Made by a program: the position numbers and the translations under genes. 25,359 nucleotides of DNA. Origin: Patescibacteria group bacterium (GTDB lineage Bacteria; Patescibacteriota; Minisyncoccia; Phycocordibacterales; DATDWN01). The stretch lies in assembly GCA_030916785.1 (NCBI GenBank), contig JAUPVY010000001.1:1-25359 (forward strand), in the 5' to 3' direction. This document shows, one piece after another, positions 13,611-21,516 of this stretch. A model generated the notes under the pieces. It was not told where the DNA came from and ran no database searches. It saw only the letters and a list, made by a program, of their open reading frames with translations. The stretch's first letter is position 1, and each line of letters opens with the position of its first letter.

Positions 13611-14378
13611 ATGGAAACATTTACATTTAATCCAATTGAATCTCCGGAAAACAAGCCGGTAAAAAAGGGGGAACTTGTGGACATACTCAAAGAAAAAGGT
13701 CCAACAGATCAAGGGGCAAGCACACTTCTTGAGAGATATGGAAATGAATGTGAAGCCCGATATAGAAGTGAAGGAAGAGCAGATGCTCGTTCAGAATCCC
13801 TTCGAGAGATGGCTCATGCATTAAGTCAGGCAGGGTTTTTTCAAGAAGCGATTAGTTATATTGACACTGTTATTGAAATTTCAATACAAGAAGATGATAC
13901 TGAATCTCTGGACGAGGCACAGTGGATTAAAGGAAAACTTGAAGAGAAAATTCGTGAGTCAAAACCGACGGAAACAAGAGAAGAAGTGACTAGTAATGAA
14001 TCTGCCGAGAAAGTCTCTCGAGAAGAGGTTCTGAATGCGTATAAAAAATTAGCAATAAAGGCAGGTGATCCTGCGGGTTTAGATAGGAGTGACCCAGAAG
14101 TGGCGGCTGCCGAAAGACTTGAACAGACATGGCAACAACAGGGAGATGTAGAGACACAAGATGATGAGGATGCACGATTAAGACATAATTTTGAAAAAAC
14201 AATGCTCTATGTTGATGCGGGTTTTCATGACCCTGAATACCTTAAAGATGTTCTTGGTTGGCTTGCTCAGGATGCTGGTGATGCAAATAAAGATACTGAA
14301 AATCCTTCTCGTGTGGCATTAAAACATGATATGGCAGAAGCAATGAATAAAATCAGGTCACTCCTTGGATCTGCTTGA
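13611..14378 (+). CDS. Acidic helical protein, TPR-like segment
   Basis: A 255-aa soluble protein, strongly acidic and almost wholly helical. Residues about 58-110 (SLREMAHALSQAGFFQEA, then SYIDTVIEISIQEDD) have the spacing of one or two tetratricopeptide repeats. A charged linker (residues about 110-145) leads to a second helical domain. No cysteines beyond one near residue 47, no signal peptide. TPR-like proteins mediate protein contacts; no partner is evident. I cannot assign a named family. Confidence 0.7.
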   Translation: METFTFNPIESPENKPVKKGELVDILKEKGPTDQGASTLLERYGNECEARYRSEGRADARSESLREMAHALSQAGFFQEAISYIDTVIEISIQEDDTESLDEAQWIKGKLEEKIRESKPTETREEVTSNESAEKVSREEVLNAYKKLAIKAGDPAGLDRSDPEVAAAERLEQTWQQQGDVETQDDEDARLRHNFEKTMLYVDAGFHDPEYLKDVLGWLAQDAGDANKDTENPSRVALKHDMAEAMNKIRSLLGSA

Positions 14379-14507
14379 GAGTGGTGATGGTGTTTAAGTA
14401 CTCATCCTAGATGACCAGTCAACTCGTGTGATACTTGAGGTGTATCGGAAAAAGAATCTATAAAAATACTAAGACAAATCAAAGATACCTGATCTTATTA
14501 AATTAAG

Positions 14508-14573
14508 CACTTTACCCTTATTTACCAACGTATATTTTTATATCTATCAGGTGCTTTAGAACTTTGGTATACT
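14508..14573 (+). repeat. Promoter-bearing repeat, copy 3
   Basis: Best-matching partner of the copies at 12876-12941 (52 of 66) and 12292-12335 (35 of 44). It ends in TATACT (14568-14573), 6 nt before the ATG at 14580. The rest of 14379-14507 holds nothing I recognise. Confidence 0.75.
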
Positions 14574-14579
14574 GATAAA

Positions 14580-15131
14580 ATGAGTATTGAAATAGAAACG
14601 AGGTTTTTAGAAATAGATAAACAAGAATTAATCTCAAAATTAAAGACTTTTAATGCTATTGATAATGGAGAAGTTAGACTGGATGAAATTATTTTTTATG
14701 ACAAAGATTTGACATGGATGAATGAGAATAAATTTGTCAGACTTAGAAAAAAGAATAAAAATATAAAATTGACTTTCAAAAGTAATAAAGAACAGAAAGT
14801 TGATAGTGCTAAAGAAATAGAATTTGATATTTCTGGTATAGAGGATGCCAGACTGTTTTTGGAAGCAATCGGATTAGTTCAATATAGGATTGTTGAAAAA
14901 TATAGGCATACATTTAGACTTGGTAATGTTACTTTGGATATAGATACTTGGCCAAAAATTCCAGTGTATGTTGAACTTGAAGGTGATTCTGTTGAGGAGT
15001 TAAAGAAAGTTGCAGATATGCTAGGTTTTGACTGGGGGAATCGTTTTGATGCGGACGCTCGATATGTTTTCAAGAAGTATGGCTTTGATTTTGATAATAT
15101 TAAGACTATAACATTTGATGTATTTAAATAA
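14580..15131 (+). CDS. CYTH-domain protein (class IV adenylyl cyclase/thiamine-triphosphatase-like)
   Basis: A 183-aa single CYTH domain. The N-terminal signature ExExK appears as E4-I-E6-T-R8. Other tunnel residues are recognisable as FVRLRKK and IKLTFK (substrate phosphate-binding basics), KEIEFDI, YRIVEKYRHTF and VTLDIDTWP...VELEGDS, where acidic metal-binding residues lie. Members hydrolyse tri- or polyphosphates or cyclise ATP; CyaB-like proteins of this length are frequent in CPR. The start is leaderless after a copy of the promoter repeat. The NDP-kinase-like gene follows 1 nt after the stop, hinting at a shared role with nucleoside triphosphates. Confidence 0.88.
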   Translation: MSIEIETRFLEIDKQELISKLKTFNAIDNGEVRLDEIIFYDKDLTWMNENKFVRLRKKNKNIKLTFKSNKEQKVDSAKEIEFDISGIEDARLFLEAIGLVQYRIVEKYRHTFRLGNVTLDIDTWPKIPVYVELEGDSVEELKKVADMLGFDWGNRFDADARYVFKKYGFDFDNIKTITFDVFK

Positions 15132-15132
15132 T

Positions 15133-15648
15133 ATGGAAGGACCAAAATTTGAAAATCAAAATAGTGAGGTAATAATTGAATCTTCTGATATTATTTTTAA
15201 TCCAGAAAGCGGTTTAGCCATGGTAGTGATAAAACCTGATGCTTTTAAGAATAAAGATCAAATAATAAGAAGGATTGAGAATTCGGGTCTTTATGTGGTT
15301 AGCACAAAGACTCGTAAATTGTCGGAAAGCTTTGTAGCAAATGTCATGTACAAAGATTTACCGACAGGGATAAAAGGAGAAACGATAAAACATTTTAATG
15401 ACGGACCGTCAGAGATTGTATTGGTCAGAGGAGGTGAAGATATTATTCAAAACATTATTTCTTTAACTGGAGAAAAAACAAACCCCCATGAATGTTCACG
15501 GGATAGTATCAGATATATATTTGGTGAACATTTTGGTAGGGAAGTGGGTGATGATAAAAAATATTTTCGTAATGCAATCCATAGAGCAAAGGATACAAAT
15601 GAACAAAAAGATGACCTAGAAAAGTTTAGGGATATATCTTTATCTTAG
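15133..15648 (+). CDS. Nucleoside-diphosphate-kinase-like protein, altered active-site motif
   Basis: A 171-aa protein with the NDPK fold: LAMVVIKPDAF (residues 28-38) is the first strand with the conserved Lys34-Pro-Asp, and IRYIFGEHFG replaces the usual IRGDF segment. The catalytic-loop motif N-x-x-H-G-S-D-S reads N147-A-I-H150-R-A-K-D, so the phospho-accepting histidine and the asparagine are kept but G-S-D-S is lost. An N-terminal extension of about 25 residues is present. The ATG at 15133 lies 1 nt after the CYTH stop; upstream TTG starts inside the CYTH gene are less likely. It may be a true but divergent NDPK or a phosphate-binding relative. Confidence 0.75.
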   Translation: MEGPKFENQNSEVIIESSDIIFNPESGLAMVVIKPDAFKNKDQIIRRIENSGLYVVSTKTRKLSESFVANVMYKDLPTGIKGETIKHFNDGPSEIVLVRGGEDIIQNIISLTGEKTNPHECSRDSIRYIFGEHFGREVGDDKKYFRNAIHRAKDTNEQKDDLEKFRDISLS

Positions 15649-15711
15649 GTGGTTGCGAATTTGCTAGAGATTTTTACAGATCATGCTGTTTGGGTTTAAG
15701 ATAATTAGTAA

Positions 15712-15717
15712 TATAAT
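15712..15717 (+). promoter_or_regulatory. -10 box TATAAT
   Basis: TATAAT 17 nt upstream of the ATG at 15735, giving a very short leader of about 10 nt without a Shine-Dalgarno. No clear -35. Confidence 0.5.
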
Positions 15718-15734
15718 AGATACTATTACATATT

Positions 15735-16250
15735 ATGGCGAATAAAATAGTTGTCGTTACGGATAAAATGCAGAAAAGGTACAGGTACGCTCTTTCCGAA
15801 CCAATGGGTAAACATTTTGATCCTCGGTTTAGACCTGATCTTACTCCTAAACAAATGCTTGCTCTCGGTGTTTTTGGTGGGCGGTATATGCGAGATTGCC
15901 GGAAAGAATTTCCTAAAGATTGGTTTACCCATGCAAAATTTTTGCCCGAGGGGATGAAAAAACCAGATAAAAAGTTGAATTATTTTGGTGTACATGCCTC
16001 ACAGTCTCTGGCAGAATGGAGAAGGAAAGGATGGATTCGTCCACAAGATCCACGAGGATGGTTTCAGTGGTATTGTCGTTACTATATGGGTAGACGGAGT
16101 GATGATGACGAAAGACAAATAAAAAGATGGCGTTTAATCACACGACACGTATCACAAATAGCGAAACATTGTCGAGTGGGAGATGTGTCTTGTCGCCCAA
16201 AACAAAGACAAGCAGTGCTTCATTGGGCGTATGATGCACGAAAGATTTAA
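15735..16250 (+). CDS. Conserved uncharacterised protein, W/R-rich
   Basis: A 171-aa soluble basic protein. Blocks that look conserved are LTPKQMLALGVFGGRYMRDC, WFTHAKFLPEG, NYFGVHASQSLAEWR, and GWFQWYCRYYMGRRSDDDER followed by QIKRW. I recall this block pattern in uncharacterised proteins of diverse bacteria and some eukaryotes, with no known function. The many invariant-looking Trp, Arg and His residues suggest an enzyme or nucleic-acid-binding fold. It is followed by a YdeI-like gene 8 nt downstream, so they are probably co-transcribed. Confidence 0.8.
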   Translation: MANKIVVVTDKMQKRYRYALSEPMGKHFDPRFRPDLTPKQMLALGVFGGRYMRDCRKEFPKDWFTHAKFLPEGMKKPDKKLNYFGVHASQSLAEWRRKGWIRPQDPRGWFQWYCRYYMGRRSDDDERQIKRWRLITRHVSQIAKHCRVGDVSCRPKQRQAVLHWAYDARKI

Positions 16251-16258
16251 TCAAATAC

Positions 16259-16510
16259 ATGTCTACAAAAAAACTTTCTACTGGAGCGGTGCATAAAATA
16301 CCAACTGACTTTCGCACAGCGATTGAGTCTGATCCTGTGGTAAAACGTGTTTGGGCAGATATCACACCACTTGCTCGTAACGAATGGATTTGTTGGGTGA
16401 TATCTGCTAAAAAAGATGAAACAAGAGGTCGTCGTATAACAGTCGGTCTTGATAAAATGCGTAAAGGTATGCGCAGTCCATGCTGTTGGGCCGGCTGTCC
16501 TCACCGGTGA
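16259..16510 (+). CDS. YdeI/OmpD-associated (OmdA) family protein
   Basis: An 83-aa protein. It carries the OmdA-family block PLARNEWICWVISAKKDETR followed by RRI, and the ending MRSPCCWAGCPHR typical of the C-terminus. The family is linked to bacteriocin or stress protection in some bacteria; the molecular activity is not known. It is short compared with two-domain YdeI proteins and is a single-domain version. Gap of 8 nt to the preceding gene and 28 nt to the membrane protein after it. Confidence 0.85.
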   Translation: MSTKKLSTGAVHKIPTDFRTAIESDPVVKRVWADITPLARNEWICWVISAKKDETRGRRITVGLDKMRKGMRSPCCWAGCPHR

Positions 16511-16538
16511 TTAATATATTCTATAAATTCAAATTAAT

Positions 16539-16868
16539 ATGAGTAAAATATATAAGATATTTATACATGCACTTCCTGTATTATGTATGGTTGCATTAAT
16601 TCCTGTTGTTACAAATGATTATATTCTCACTTTTATATATATCGGTATCATTATTTTATCCATGAAAATCAAACGGGAGAAGGGTGATTTGATTGTTCTA
16701 TCTTTCGGATTTATAGCAATGATTGTGTTTGAGTATTTATTTGTTAGTACAGGGGTTGAAGTATTTATTAGGAATACATTGTTTGGTTTAATGCCACTTT
16801 GGTTGCCTTTTCTATGGGCATATGGATTTGTCGCGATAAAACGAGGAGTTAAAGTTTTGGGTGAATAA
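16539..16868 (+). CDS. Small polytopic membrane protein
   Basis: A 109-aa protein with about four hydrophobic helices (residues about 7-25, 28-44, 50-72, 82-103) and a short basic loop MKIKREKGD in the middle. No family recognised. It lies after the OmdA-like gene and converges on the flavoprotein gene, 14 nt away. AT-rich upstream sequence (TATAAA near 16522) might give it its own promoter. Confidence 0.7.
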   Translation: MSKIYKIFIHALPVLCMVALIPVVTNDYILTFIYIGIIILSMKIKREKGDLIVLSFGFIAMIVFEYLFVSTGVEVFIRNTLFGLMPLWLPFLWAYGFVAIKRGVKVLGE

Positions 16869-16882
16869 TTTGTGGTGAGAGT

Positions 16883-18154
16883 TTAATAGTTGTGGGATTT
16901 TTGCCCTGCATGCGTGCCTGCGACGTAGCCAGTTGTCCAGCATAACTGCAAACTGTACCCACCTGATGGTCGGTCAATGTTTAATACATCGCCGACAACA
17001 TATAAATTTGGATACAAACGAGAACTCATGGTTTTGAAATCTACTTCTGTGAGATCAATACCACCACTTGATACAATGGCTTTGTCGGCACCAAGCAAAC
17101 CTGAAACTGTCATAGTGAGGTTTTTAAGTGTTGTGATAAGTTTCAATCTGTTGTCACGGGTGATGCTGTGGACGAGGGTTTCTGGATCAACACCAGTCAA
17201 CTCTAATACAATTGGGACAAGTGCAGAGGGGATCATTTCTCCGAGACAATTTTTAATTTTCTTTTTGTTTTGCTGTTTGAAAAAATCTTGCAAATGAAGG
17301 TTGAGTTTGTCATGACCAGAGGCGGGGAACAAATCAAGCGATACGGTTACATCACCGTATTTTAATAATTCACCAATATCTTTACTCATATTCAAAACTG
17401 TCGGTCCGGAAACACCAAAATGAGTAAATAAGATTTTTCCTTTTTTAACACCTTGTTTCTGTCCATCTTGGAGAAGGGTTATTTTGACACTAGGTATTGT
17501 TACCCCTTGGAGTTTTTTAACCCATTCGTCTTTGATAGCAACAGGAACTAATGCGAAACTCGGTTTGATGATAGTGTGACCAATATTTTTAAGCCATGTA
17601 AATCCATCGCCAGTTGAACCTGTTTCCGGTCGGGACAGACCACCCGTTGCAAGAATAAACATTTTGGCTTTGATTTCTGTGCCATCTGCCAGCACCACAG
17701 CACTTATTTTGTTTTCTACTGTTTTTAATTTTGAAACAGGTGAGTGGGACAATACAGTAACATGTTGTTCTCTCAGGTATTCTAAAAGCACATTGAGTAC
17801 AGACTGGGATTTATCGCTTGTGGGGAAGACACGTAACCCGGGTTCTATTTTTGTTTCCATTCCGCGAGAATTAAAAAACTGAAGTGTTTCGGCTACAGCA
17901 AACTGGGCAAATGTAGAGAATAGGAACTTTCCATCAGATTTGAATTTTTCTAATAGTGTTCGTACATCTTGTTCGGCGTTGGTGACGTTACAGCGACCAC
18001 CACCTGTAATGAGTAATTTTTTACCGAGAGCATCATTTTTTTCAAGTAATATAACACGGGCACCGTGTTGCGCTGCTGTTCCTGCGGACATCATGCCGGC
18101 TGGTCCACCACCAATGACTGCCACATCCCATATTGTATTATCTAGATTATTCAT
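16883..18154 (-). CDS. HI0933/BaiN-family FAD-dependent oxidoreductase
   Basis: A 423-aa flavoprotein. The N-terminal Rossmann motif VAVIGGGPAGMMSA is followed by LLEKN (acidic end of strand 2), then GKKLLITGGGRCNVTNAE, the diagnostic HI0933/YhiN signature. GKILFTHFGVSGP lies in the middle domain, and the C-terminal FAD motif is LYVVGDVLNIDRPSGGYSLQ with CWTTG near the end. The length matches the family (about 400 aa). The start is ATG 18154; the GTG just before it is unlikely because the -10 box TAGAAT (18161-18166, minus) ends 6 nt before the ATG, as elsewhere. Relatives are annotated as aminoacetone oxidase or bile-acid BaiN enzymes; the true substrate is unknown. Confidence 0.9.
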   Translation of the reverse strand: MNNLDNTIWDVAVIGGGPAGMMSAGTAAQHGARVILLEKNDALGKKLLITGGGRCNVTNAEQDVRTLLEKFKSDGKFLFSTFAQFAVAETLQFFNSRGMETKIEPGLRVFPTSDKSQSVLNVLLEYLREQHVTVLSHSPVSKLKTVENKISAVVLADGTEIKAKMFILATGGLSRPETGSTGDGFTWLKNIGHTIIKPSFALVPVAIKDEWVKKLQGVTIPSVKITLLQDGQKQGVKKGKILFTHFGVSGPTVLNMSKDIGELLKYGDVTVSLDLFPASGHDKLNLHLQDFFKQQNKKKIKNCLGEMIPSALVPIVLELTGVDPETLVHSITRDNRLKLITTLKNLTMTVSGLLGADKAIVSSGGIDLTEVDFKTMSSRLYPNLYVVGDVLNIDRPSGGYSLQLCWTTGYVAGTHAGQKSHNY

Positions 18155-18160
18155 CACGTG

Positions 18161-18166
18161 ATTCTA
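18161..18166 (-). promoter_or_regulatory. Leaderless -10 box (TGGTAGAAT) of flavoprotein gene
   Basis: Minus-strand TAGAAT with extended TGG, 6 nt (CACGTG) before the ATG. Divergent from the helicase promoter. Confidence 0.65.
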
Positions 18167-18173
18167 CCATATG

Positions 18174-18202
18174 TTGACAAAATATGTAAGGTGGTATATA
18201 AT
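18174..18202 (+). promoter_or_regulatory. Consensus promoter of DEAD-box helicase
   Basis: TTGACA (18174-18179), spacer 17, TATAAT (18197-18202). This is the best consensus promoter of the right half, and it is followed by an unusually long leader. Confidence 0.9.
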
Positions 18203-18208
18203 AGTATC

Positions 18209-18348
18209 AATTGAGTAAGCACTACGTTTCTGTTTGAGATTTTGTCTCCAACTGCCTAAAGATATATTTGTCTTTATACGAACGAAGGGGACACTAAAAA
18301 TCTCAATTATTAAAACGTCTTTACTATAAGTACAGACGGACAAAAAAT
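18209..18348 (+). promoter_or_regulatory. Long structured 5' leader of the helicase mRNA
   Basis: About 140 nt between the promoter and the ATG. TTGAGATTTT (18234-18243) pairs with AAAATCTCAA (18297-18306), enclosing a smaller AAAGA/TCTTT hairpin; CGTCT/AGACG forms another near 18316-18337. No Shine-Dalgarno lies just before the ATG. Long leaders of this kind are known upstream of cold-shock RNA helicases, where they control expression; here that is inference. Confidence 0.55.
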
Positions 18349-19620
18349 ATGGAAACAAGAACAAACAATAGTCCACAGGGACGGGTTTTTAGAAAACCTA
18401 ATTTTAAGAGTGGAGGAAGATCTCATGGAGGATTTTCACGAAATACACGAGGTGGTTATTCATCTCATGCACCCGTCTCGCGAGGGAAGCGAGTAGGGTT
18501 TGGTCGTGGTAAATCAACCCAGATTGATCCTTCACGGTTTATAAACAAAGCGGTGGCAGTTACACCGGCATCTGTATTCGTGCCAGAAAATCAATTTGTT
18601 GATTTTGCTATTGATGCACGTCTCAAAGCAAACATTATTGCTAAAGGATATGTATTGCCAACCCCGATTCAGGACAAGGCAATCCCTGCTGTTTTGTCTG
18701 GTGCAGATGTTGTTGGTATTGCTAACACCGGTACTGGTAAAACGGCAGCATTTTTGATACCTCTCATACATAAAATTCTGACACAACCAAAGGAAAACGT
18801 TCTTATCGTTGTGCCAACTCGTGAACTTGCCATACAAATTGAACAAGAACTGCAAGGGTTTATTACTGGCATGAAATTATATGCAACGTGTGTTGTCGGT
18901 GGGTCACCAATCGGGAAACAGATTAGAGACTTGAAATATAGAAATGAATTTGTTATCGGTACTCCAGGACGTATTAAAGATTTGATTGAACGAAAAGTGC
19001 TTAATCTTGCATTTTTCAAAACGGTTGTGCTTGATGAGGCAGACAGAATGTTGGATATGGGATTTGTAAATGATATGCGGTTTATGATGGCACAAATGCC
19101 ACGTGACAGACATACTCTGTTTTTCTCTGCAACTTTGTCGCCAGAAATTCAGGGTTTGATTAAAGAGTTTTTGTGTGATCCGATTATGATTTCGGTTAAA
19201 ACACAAGATACATCAAAAAATGTTGATCAGGATGTTATCCGGTTGAAAGCCGGTGATGATAAGTTGGACGTGCTTCACAAATTGTTAACTCAAAAAGAGT
19301 TTAACAAAGTATTGATTTTTGGACGGACAAAACACGGTGTTGAAAAGTTGTCAAAAAACCTAACTCAACGGGGATTTATGGCAGAGGCAATTCATGGAAA
19401 TAAAAATCAATCTGGACGACAGCGTGCGCTCAAACTTTTCAAAGAAAATCGAGTTCAAATACTTGTTGCGACAGACGTTGCGGCTCGAGGGCTTGATATC
19501 AACAACGTCTCACACGTTATTAACTTTGATATTCCTGCGACATACGAAGACTATGTTCACCGGATTGGCCGAACAGGTCGGGCGGGTAAAATGGGTACAG
19601 CTCTAACTTTTATTGCGTAG
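18349..19620 (+). CDS. DEAD-box ATP-dependent RNA helicase
   Basis: A 423-aa protein. Residues 1-60 are a basic Gly/Arg/Ser-rich tail (GGRSHGGFSRNTRGGYSSH) likely to bind RNA. Q motif in PTPIQ, Walker A ANTGTGKT (125-132), Ia PTRELA, Ib TPGR, II DEAD (229-232), III SAT, IV LIFGRTKHGVE, V DVAARGLD, and VI HRIGRTGRAG. The chain ends about ten residues after motif VI, so it lacks the C-terminal extension of CsdA/RhlE-type proteins, with the RG-rich tail moved to the N-terminus. It unwinds short RNA duplexes in ribosome assembly or mRNA decay. It has a consensus promoter and a long structured leader. Confidence 0.95.
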   Translation: METRTNNSPQGRVFRKPNFKSGGRSHGGFSRNTRGGYSSHAPVSRGKRVGFGRGKSTQIDPSRFINKAVAVTPASVFVPENQFVDFAIDARLKANIIAKGYVLPTPIQDKAIPAVLSGADVVGIANTGTGKTAAFLIPLIHKILTQPKENVLIVVPTRELAIQIEQELQGFITGMKLYATCVVGGSPIGKQIRDLKYRNEFVIGTPGRIKDLIERKVLNLAFFKTVVLDEADRMLDMGFVNDMRFMMAQMPRDRHTLFFSATLSPEIQGLIKEFLCDPIMISVKTQDTSKNVDQDVIRLKAGDDKLDVLHKLLTQKEFNKVLIFGRTKHGVEKLSKNLTQRGFMAEAIHGNKNQSGRQRALKLFKENRVQILVATDVAARGLDINNVSHVINFDIPATYEDYVHRIGRTGRAGKMGTALTFIA

Positions 19621-19687
19621 GCCGATTCCAGACAGTATATCTTTTTCCTAGATGACTTTGTGGGTAGGATATATTTTGGATATGTGG

Positions 19688-19693
19688 TATACT
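19688..19693 (+). promoter_or_regulatory. Extended -10 box TGGTATACT
   Basis: TATACT preceded by TGG, giving a leader of about 40 nt before the ATG at 19739. No clear -35 box. Confidence 0.55.
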
Positions 19694-19738
19694 ACGTACA
19701 GTTTTTTTATTTAGAAACTTAACGTTAATATAAATTAT

Positions 19739-19924
19739 ATGCAAGAACTCAAAGCACTATGTATGGCATGTCGAGATGCTAAAAACAAGCCAACAATGCA
19801 GGTTATGAATGACCCAAAGGTTACAGAAAAGAACAATCGTTTTTCTGCAAAAGGAAAATGTGCTAAATGTGGTGGAAACATGTTCAAGTTTCTCTCAAAG
19901 GACGACGCAGCAAAATTGAAATAA
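19739..19924 (+). CDS. DUF5679-type zinc-ribbon protein
   Basis: A 61-aa protein. Two cysteine pairs, CMAC (residues 8-11) and CAKCG (41-44), enclose a basic stretch and are followed by NMFKF, the layout of DUF5679 proteins. One zinc ion is probably bound. Function unknown; a nucleic-acid or ribosome link is common for such ribbons but is not shown. The Gmad2 gene begins 6 nt after it, likely in the same transcript. Confidence 0.85.
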   Translation: MQELKALCMACRDAKNKPTMQVMNDPKVTEKNNRFSAKGKCAKCGGNMFKFLSKDDAAKLK

Positions 19925-19930
19925 TTTCTC

Positions 19931-20479
19931 ATGAATAGAGTTGCTTTTATGGTGATTGGCATGGTTTTTTTGCTGTCCATTATATGGGCCGGTTTTCGTG
20001 CGCGACAGGCGGTTGCACCGACAGTTTCGTCATTTGCTGAATGTGTTGCTGCGGGCTATCCGGTTATTATAGAGAATATTCGTCAATGTAAAACCCCGGA
20101 CGGACGTAGATTTGCCGAGGAATTACCAGAAAAAATCACCTATACACATGCGTCAGCAGATTTGATTGTAGTTGAGTTACCGTTTCCCGGGGCGGTGACG
20201 GGTAAAACTTTTTCTGTTATTGGTAAAGCACAGGGGACATGGTTTTTTGAAGCATCATTTCCTGTTGTTGTATTAGATAAAGATGGAAAAGTGATTGCTA
20301 CAAGCATTGCACGAGCAAAAAAGGACTGGATGACCAATGACTTTGTGCCATTTGAAGCGGACTTTAAGGTGCCAGATGACTATATGGGTCCGGCCACGAT
20401 TGTACTCAAAAAAGATAACCCATCTGGCATGGCTGATAAAGACGCATCAATTTCATTTCCTATTACCATAGAGTATTAG
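19931..20479 (+). CDS. Membrane-anchored protein with Gmad2 Ig-like domain
   Basis: A 182-aa protein. One N-terminal helix (residues about 5-23), then a short module FAECVAAGYPVIIENIRQC with two cysteines seen at the N-terminus of many CPR surface proteins, then a Gmad2-type immunoglobulin-like domain from about residue 62 to the end (LPFPGAVTGKTFSVIGKA, TWFFEASFPVVVLDKDG, PFEADFKV). The domain probably faces outside. The role is presumably in the cell surface or spore-germination-like protein contacts; no catalytic site. Confidence 0.85.
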   Translation: MNRVAFMVIGMVFLLSIIWAGFRARQAVAPTVSSFAECVAAGYPVIIENIRQCKTPDGRRFAEELPEKITYTHASADLIVVELPFPGAVTGKTFSVIGKAQGTWFFEASFPVVVLDKDGKVIATSIARAKKDWMTNDFVPFEADFKVPDDYMGPATIVLKKDNPSGMADKDASISFPITIEY

Positions 20480-20542
20480 TCAAATACGCAATGTTTTTTC
20501 ACCTGTGTACAACTTTGTTACATAGTATTTTTCTCATTGTAG

Positions 20543-20548
20543 TATAAT
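20543..20548 (+). promoter_or_regulatory. Leaderless -10 box of msrA
   Basis: TATAAT, 6 nt before the ATG at 20555; no Shine-Dalgarno. Confidence 0.7.
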
Positions 20549-20554
20549 ATATGC

Positions 20555-21118
20555 ATGGACACGGACCGTGTCAAAGATCAAAAAACCGAGATCGCTGTAT
20601 TTGGAGGAGGGTGTTTTTGGTGCACGGAAGCAGTGTTTTCTATGATTCGTGGGGTAGTAGAAGTTATACCGGCATATACTGGTGGTAGTATTGCTAACCC
20701 AACATATGCAATGGTTTCAGCTGGCACTACGGGACACGTTGAGGTTGTTTCAATAAAATATGATCCGCAACTTGTTCCGTATCGGTTATTGCTCACTATA
20801 TTTTTTGCAAGTCATGATCCCACAACATTAAACCGTCAGGGTAATGATTTTGGTACTCAGTATCGGTCAGTTATTTTTTATACAACAGACGAACAAAGAA
20901 AAGAAGCGGAAGCGTGTATTCGCGAAATAAATACTTCTAATACAAAAGGTGACCGGGTTGTGACCACTGTTGAACCGTTAACGGTTCTGTATCCTGCAGA
21001 GGATTATCATAAAGAGTATTTTAGGTACCATACAGATGCCCCATATTGTCAGTTGGTTATCAATCCTAAATTAGAAAAAATTACAGCTGAATTTAGTGAC
21101 TTTATTAAAAAACAATAA
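20555..21118 (+). CDS. msrA: Peptide-methionine (S)-S-oxide reductase MsrA
   Basis: A 187-aa enzyme that reduces methionine-S-sulfoxide in proteins. The active-site motif GGGCFWC has catalytic Cys20 and Cys23. Other landmarks are YTGGSIANPTY, TGHVEVVSIKYDP, FFASHDPTTLNRQGNDFGTQ followed by YRS, and PAEDYHKEYF. Length and motif order are normal; the C-terminal resolving region is short (APYCQLVINPKLEK). Leaderless start. It stands alone and a hairpin begins at its stop codon. Confidence 0.96.
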   Translation: MDTDRVKDQKTEIAVFGGGCFWCTEAVFSMIRGVVEVIPAYTGGSIANPTYAMVSAGTTGHVEVVSIKYDPQLVPYRLLLTIFFASHDPTTLNRQGNDFGTQYRSVIFYTTDEQRKEAEACIREINTSNTKGDRVVTTVEPLTVLYPAEDYHKEYFRYHTDAPYCQLVINPKLEKITAEFSDFIKKQ

Positions 21119-21144
21119 TACCCATGGCTGTGAGGGTATTATTG
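21113..21144 (+). terminator. 11-bp hairpin overlapping msrA stop
   Basis: CAATAATACCC (21113-21123) pairs with GGGTATTATTG (21134-21144), loop 10 nt, followed by CTTGG. It contains the msrA stop codon. The tail is not T-rich, so termination may be weak. Confidence 0.6.
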
Positions 21145-21484
21145 CTTGGTGGTCTGCCTCCGAGAAAATAGAGGAGAGTCTTTGTGATGAGATATTGTGT
21201 TTCTAATGGGGTGCTCATAACGCCCACATACGCGAAACAATGTCATCTATATAAATTATGTGACAGTCCCTTCCAGGGAGGTTACCTGCAAATATTTTCC
21301 AATGTAGATAATAAAATGTCAATGATTGTATGGTGCATATTCGGTGCATAATATGTGTACAAATATAAAATATGTTGTGTTATATGTTCATAATCATAAC
21401 TATGATTAATTCTAGAAATACCAGTCAGCACTAGTTATCGGTATTCGTCAAGAACGCCTGTTCATTGAATGTTGTGCCATGTGG
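21145..21484. other. Intergenic stretch, nothing recognised
   Basis: About 340 nt with no plausible reading frame, tRNA or conserved RNA that I could identify. A few weak local hairpins are present (for example TAATCATA/TATGATTA near 21390-21410). It is long for this compact region. Confidence 0.6.
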
Positions 21485-21490
21485 TATACT
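21485..21490 (+). promoter_or_regulatory. Extended -10 box TGTGGTATACT
   Basis: TATACT with TGG in front, 26 nt before the ATG at 21517. A small TGTGTA/TACACA hairpin (21491-21496/21508-21513) fills the leader and could cover the ribosome-binding region. Confidence 0.6.
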
Positions 21491-21516
21491 TGTGTATATA
21501 TCCTAAATACACATAT

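Noticed and set aside
21145..21484. AGAGGAGAGTC near 21169 as an RNase P-like core
   Set aside because: Only a loose match to one conserved block; the partner block and flanking helices are missing.
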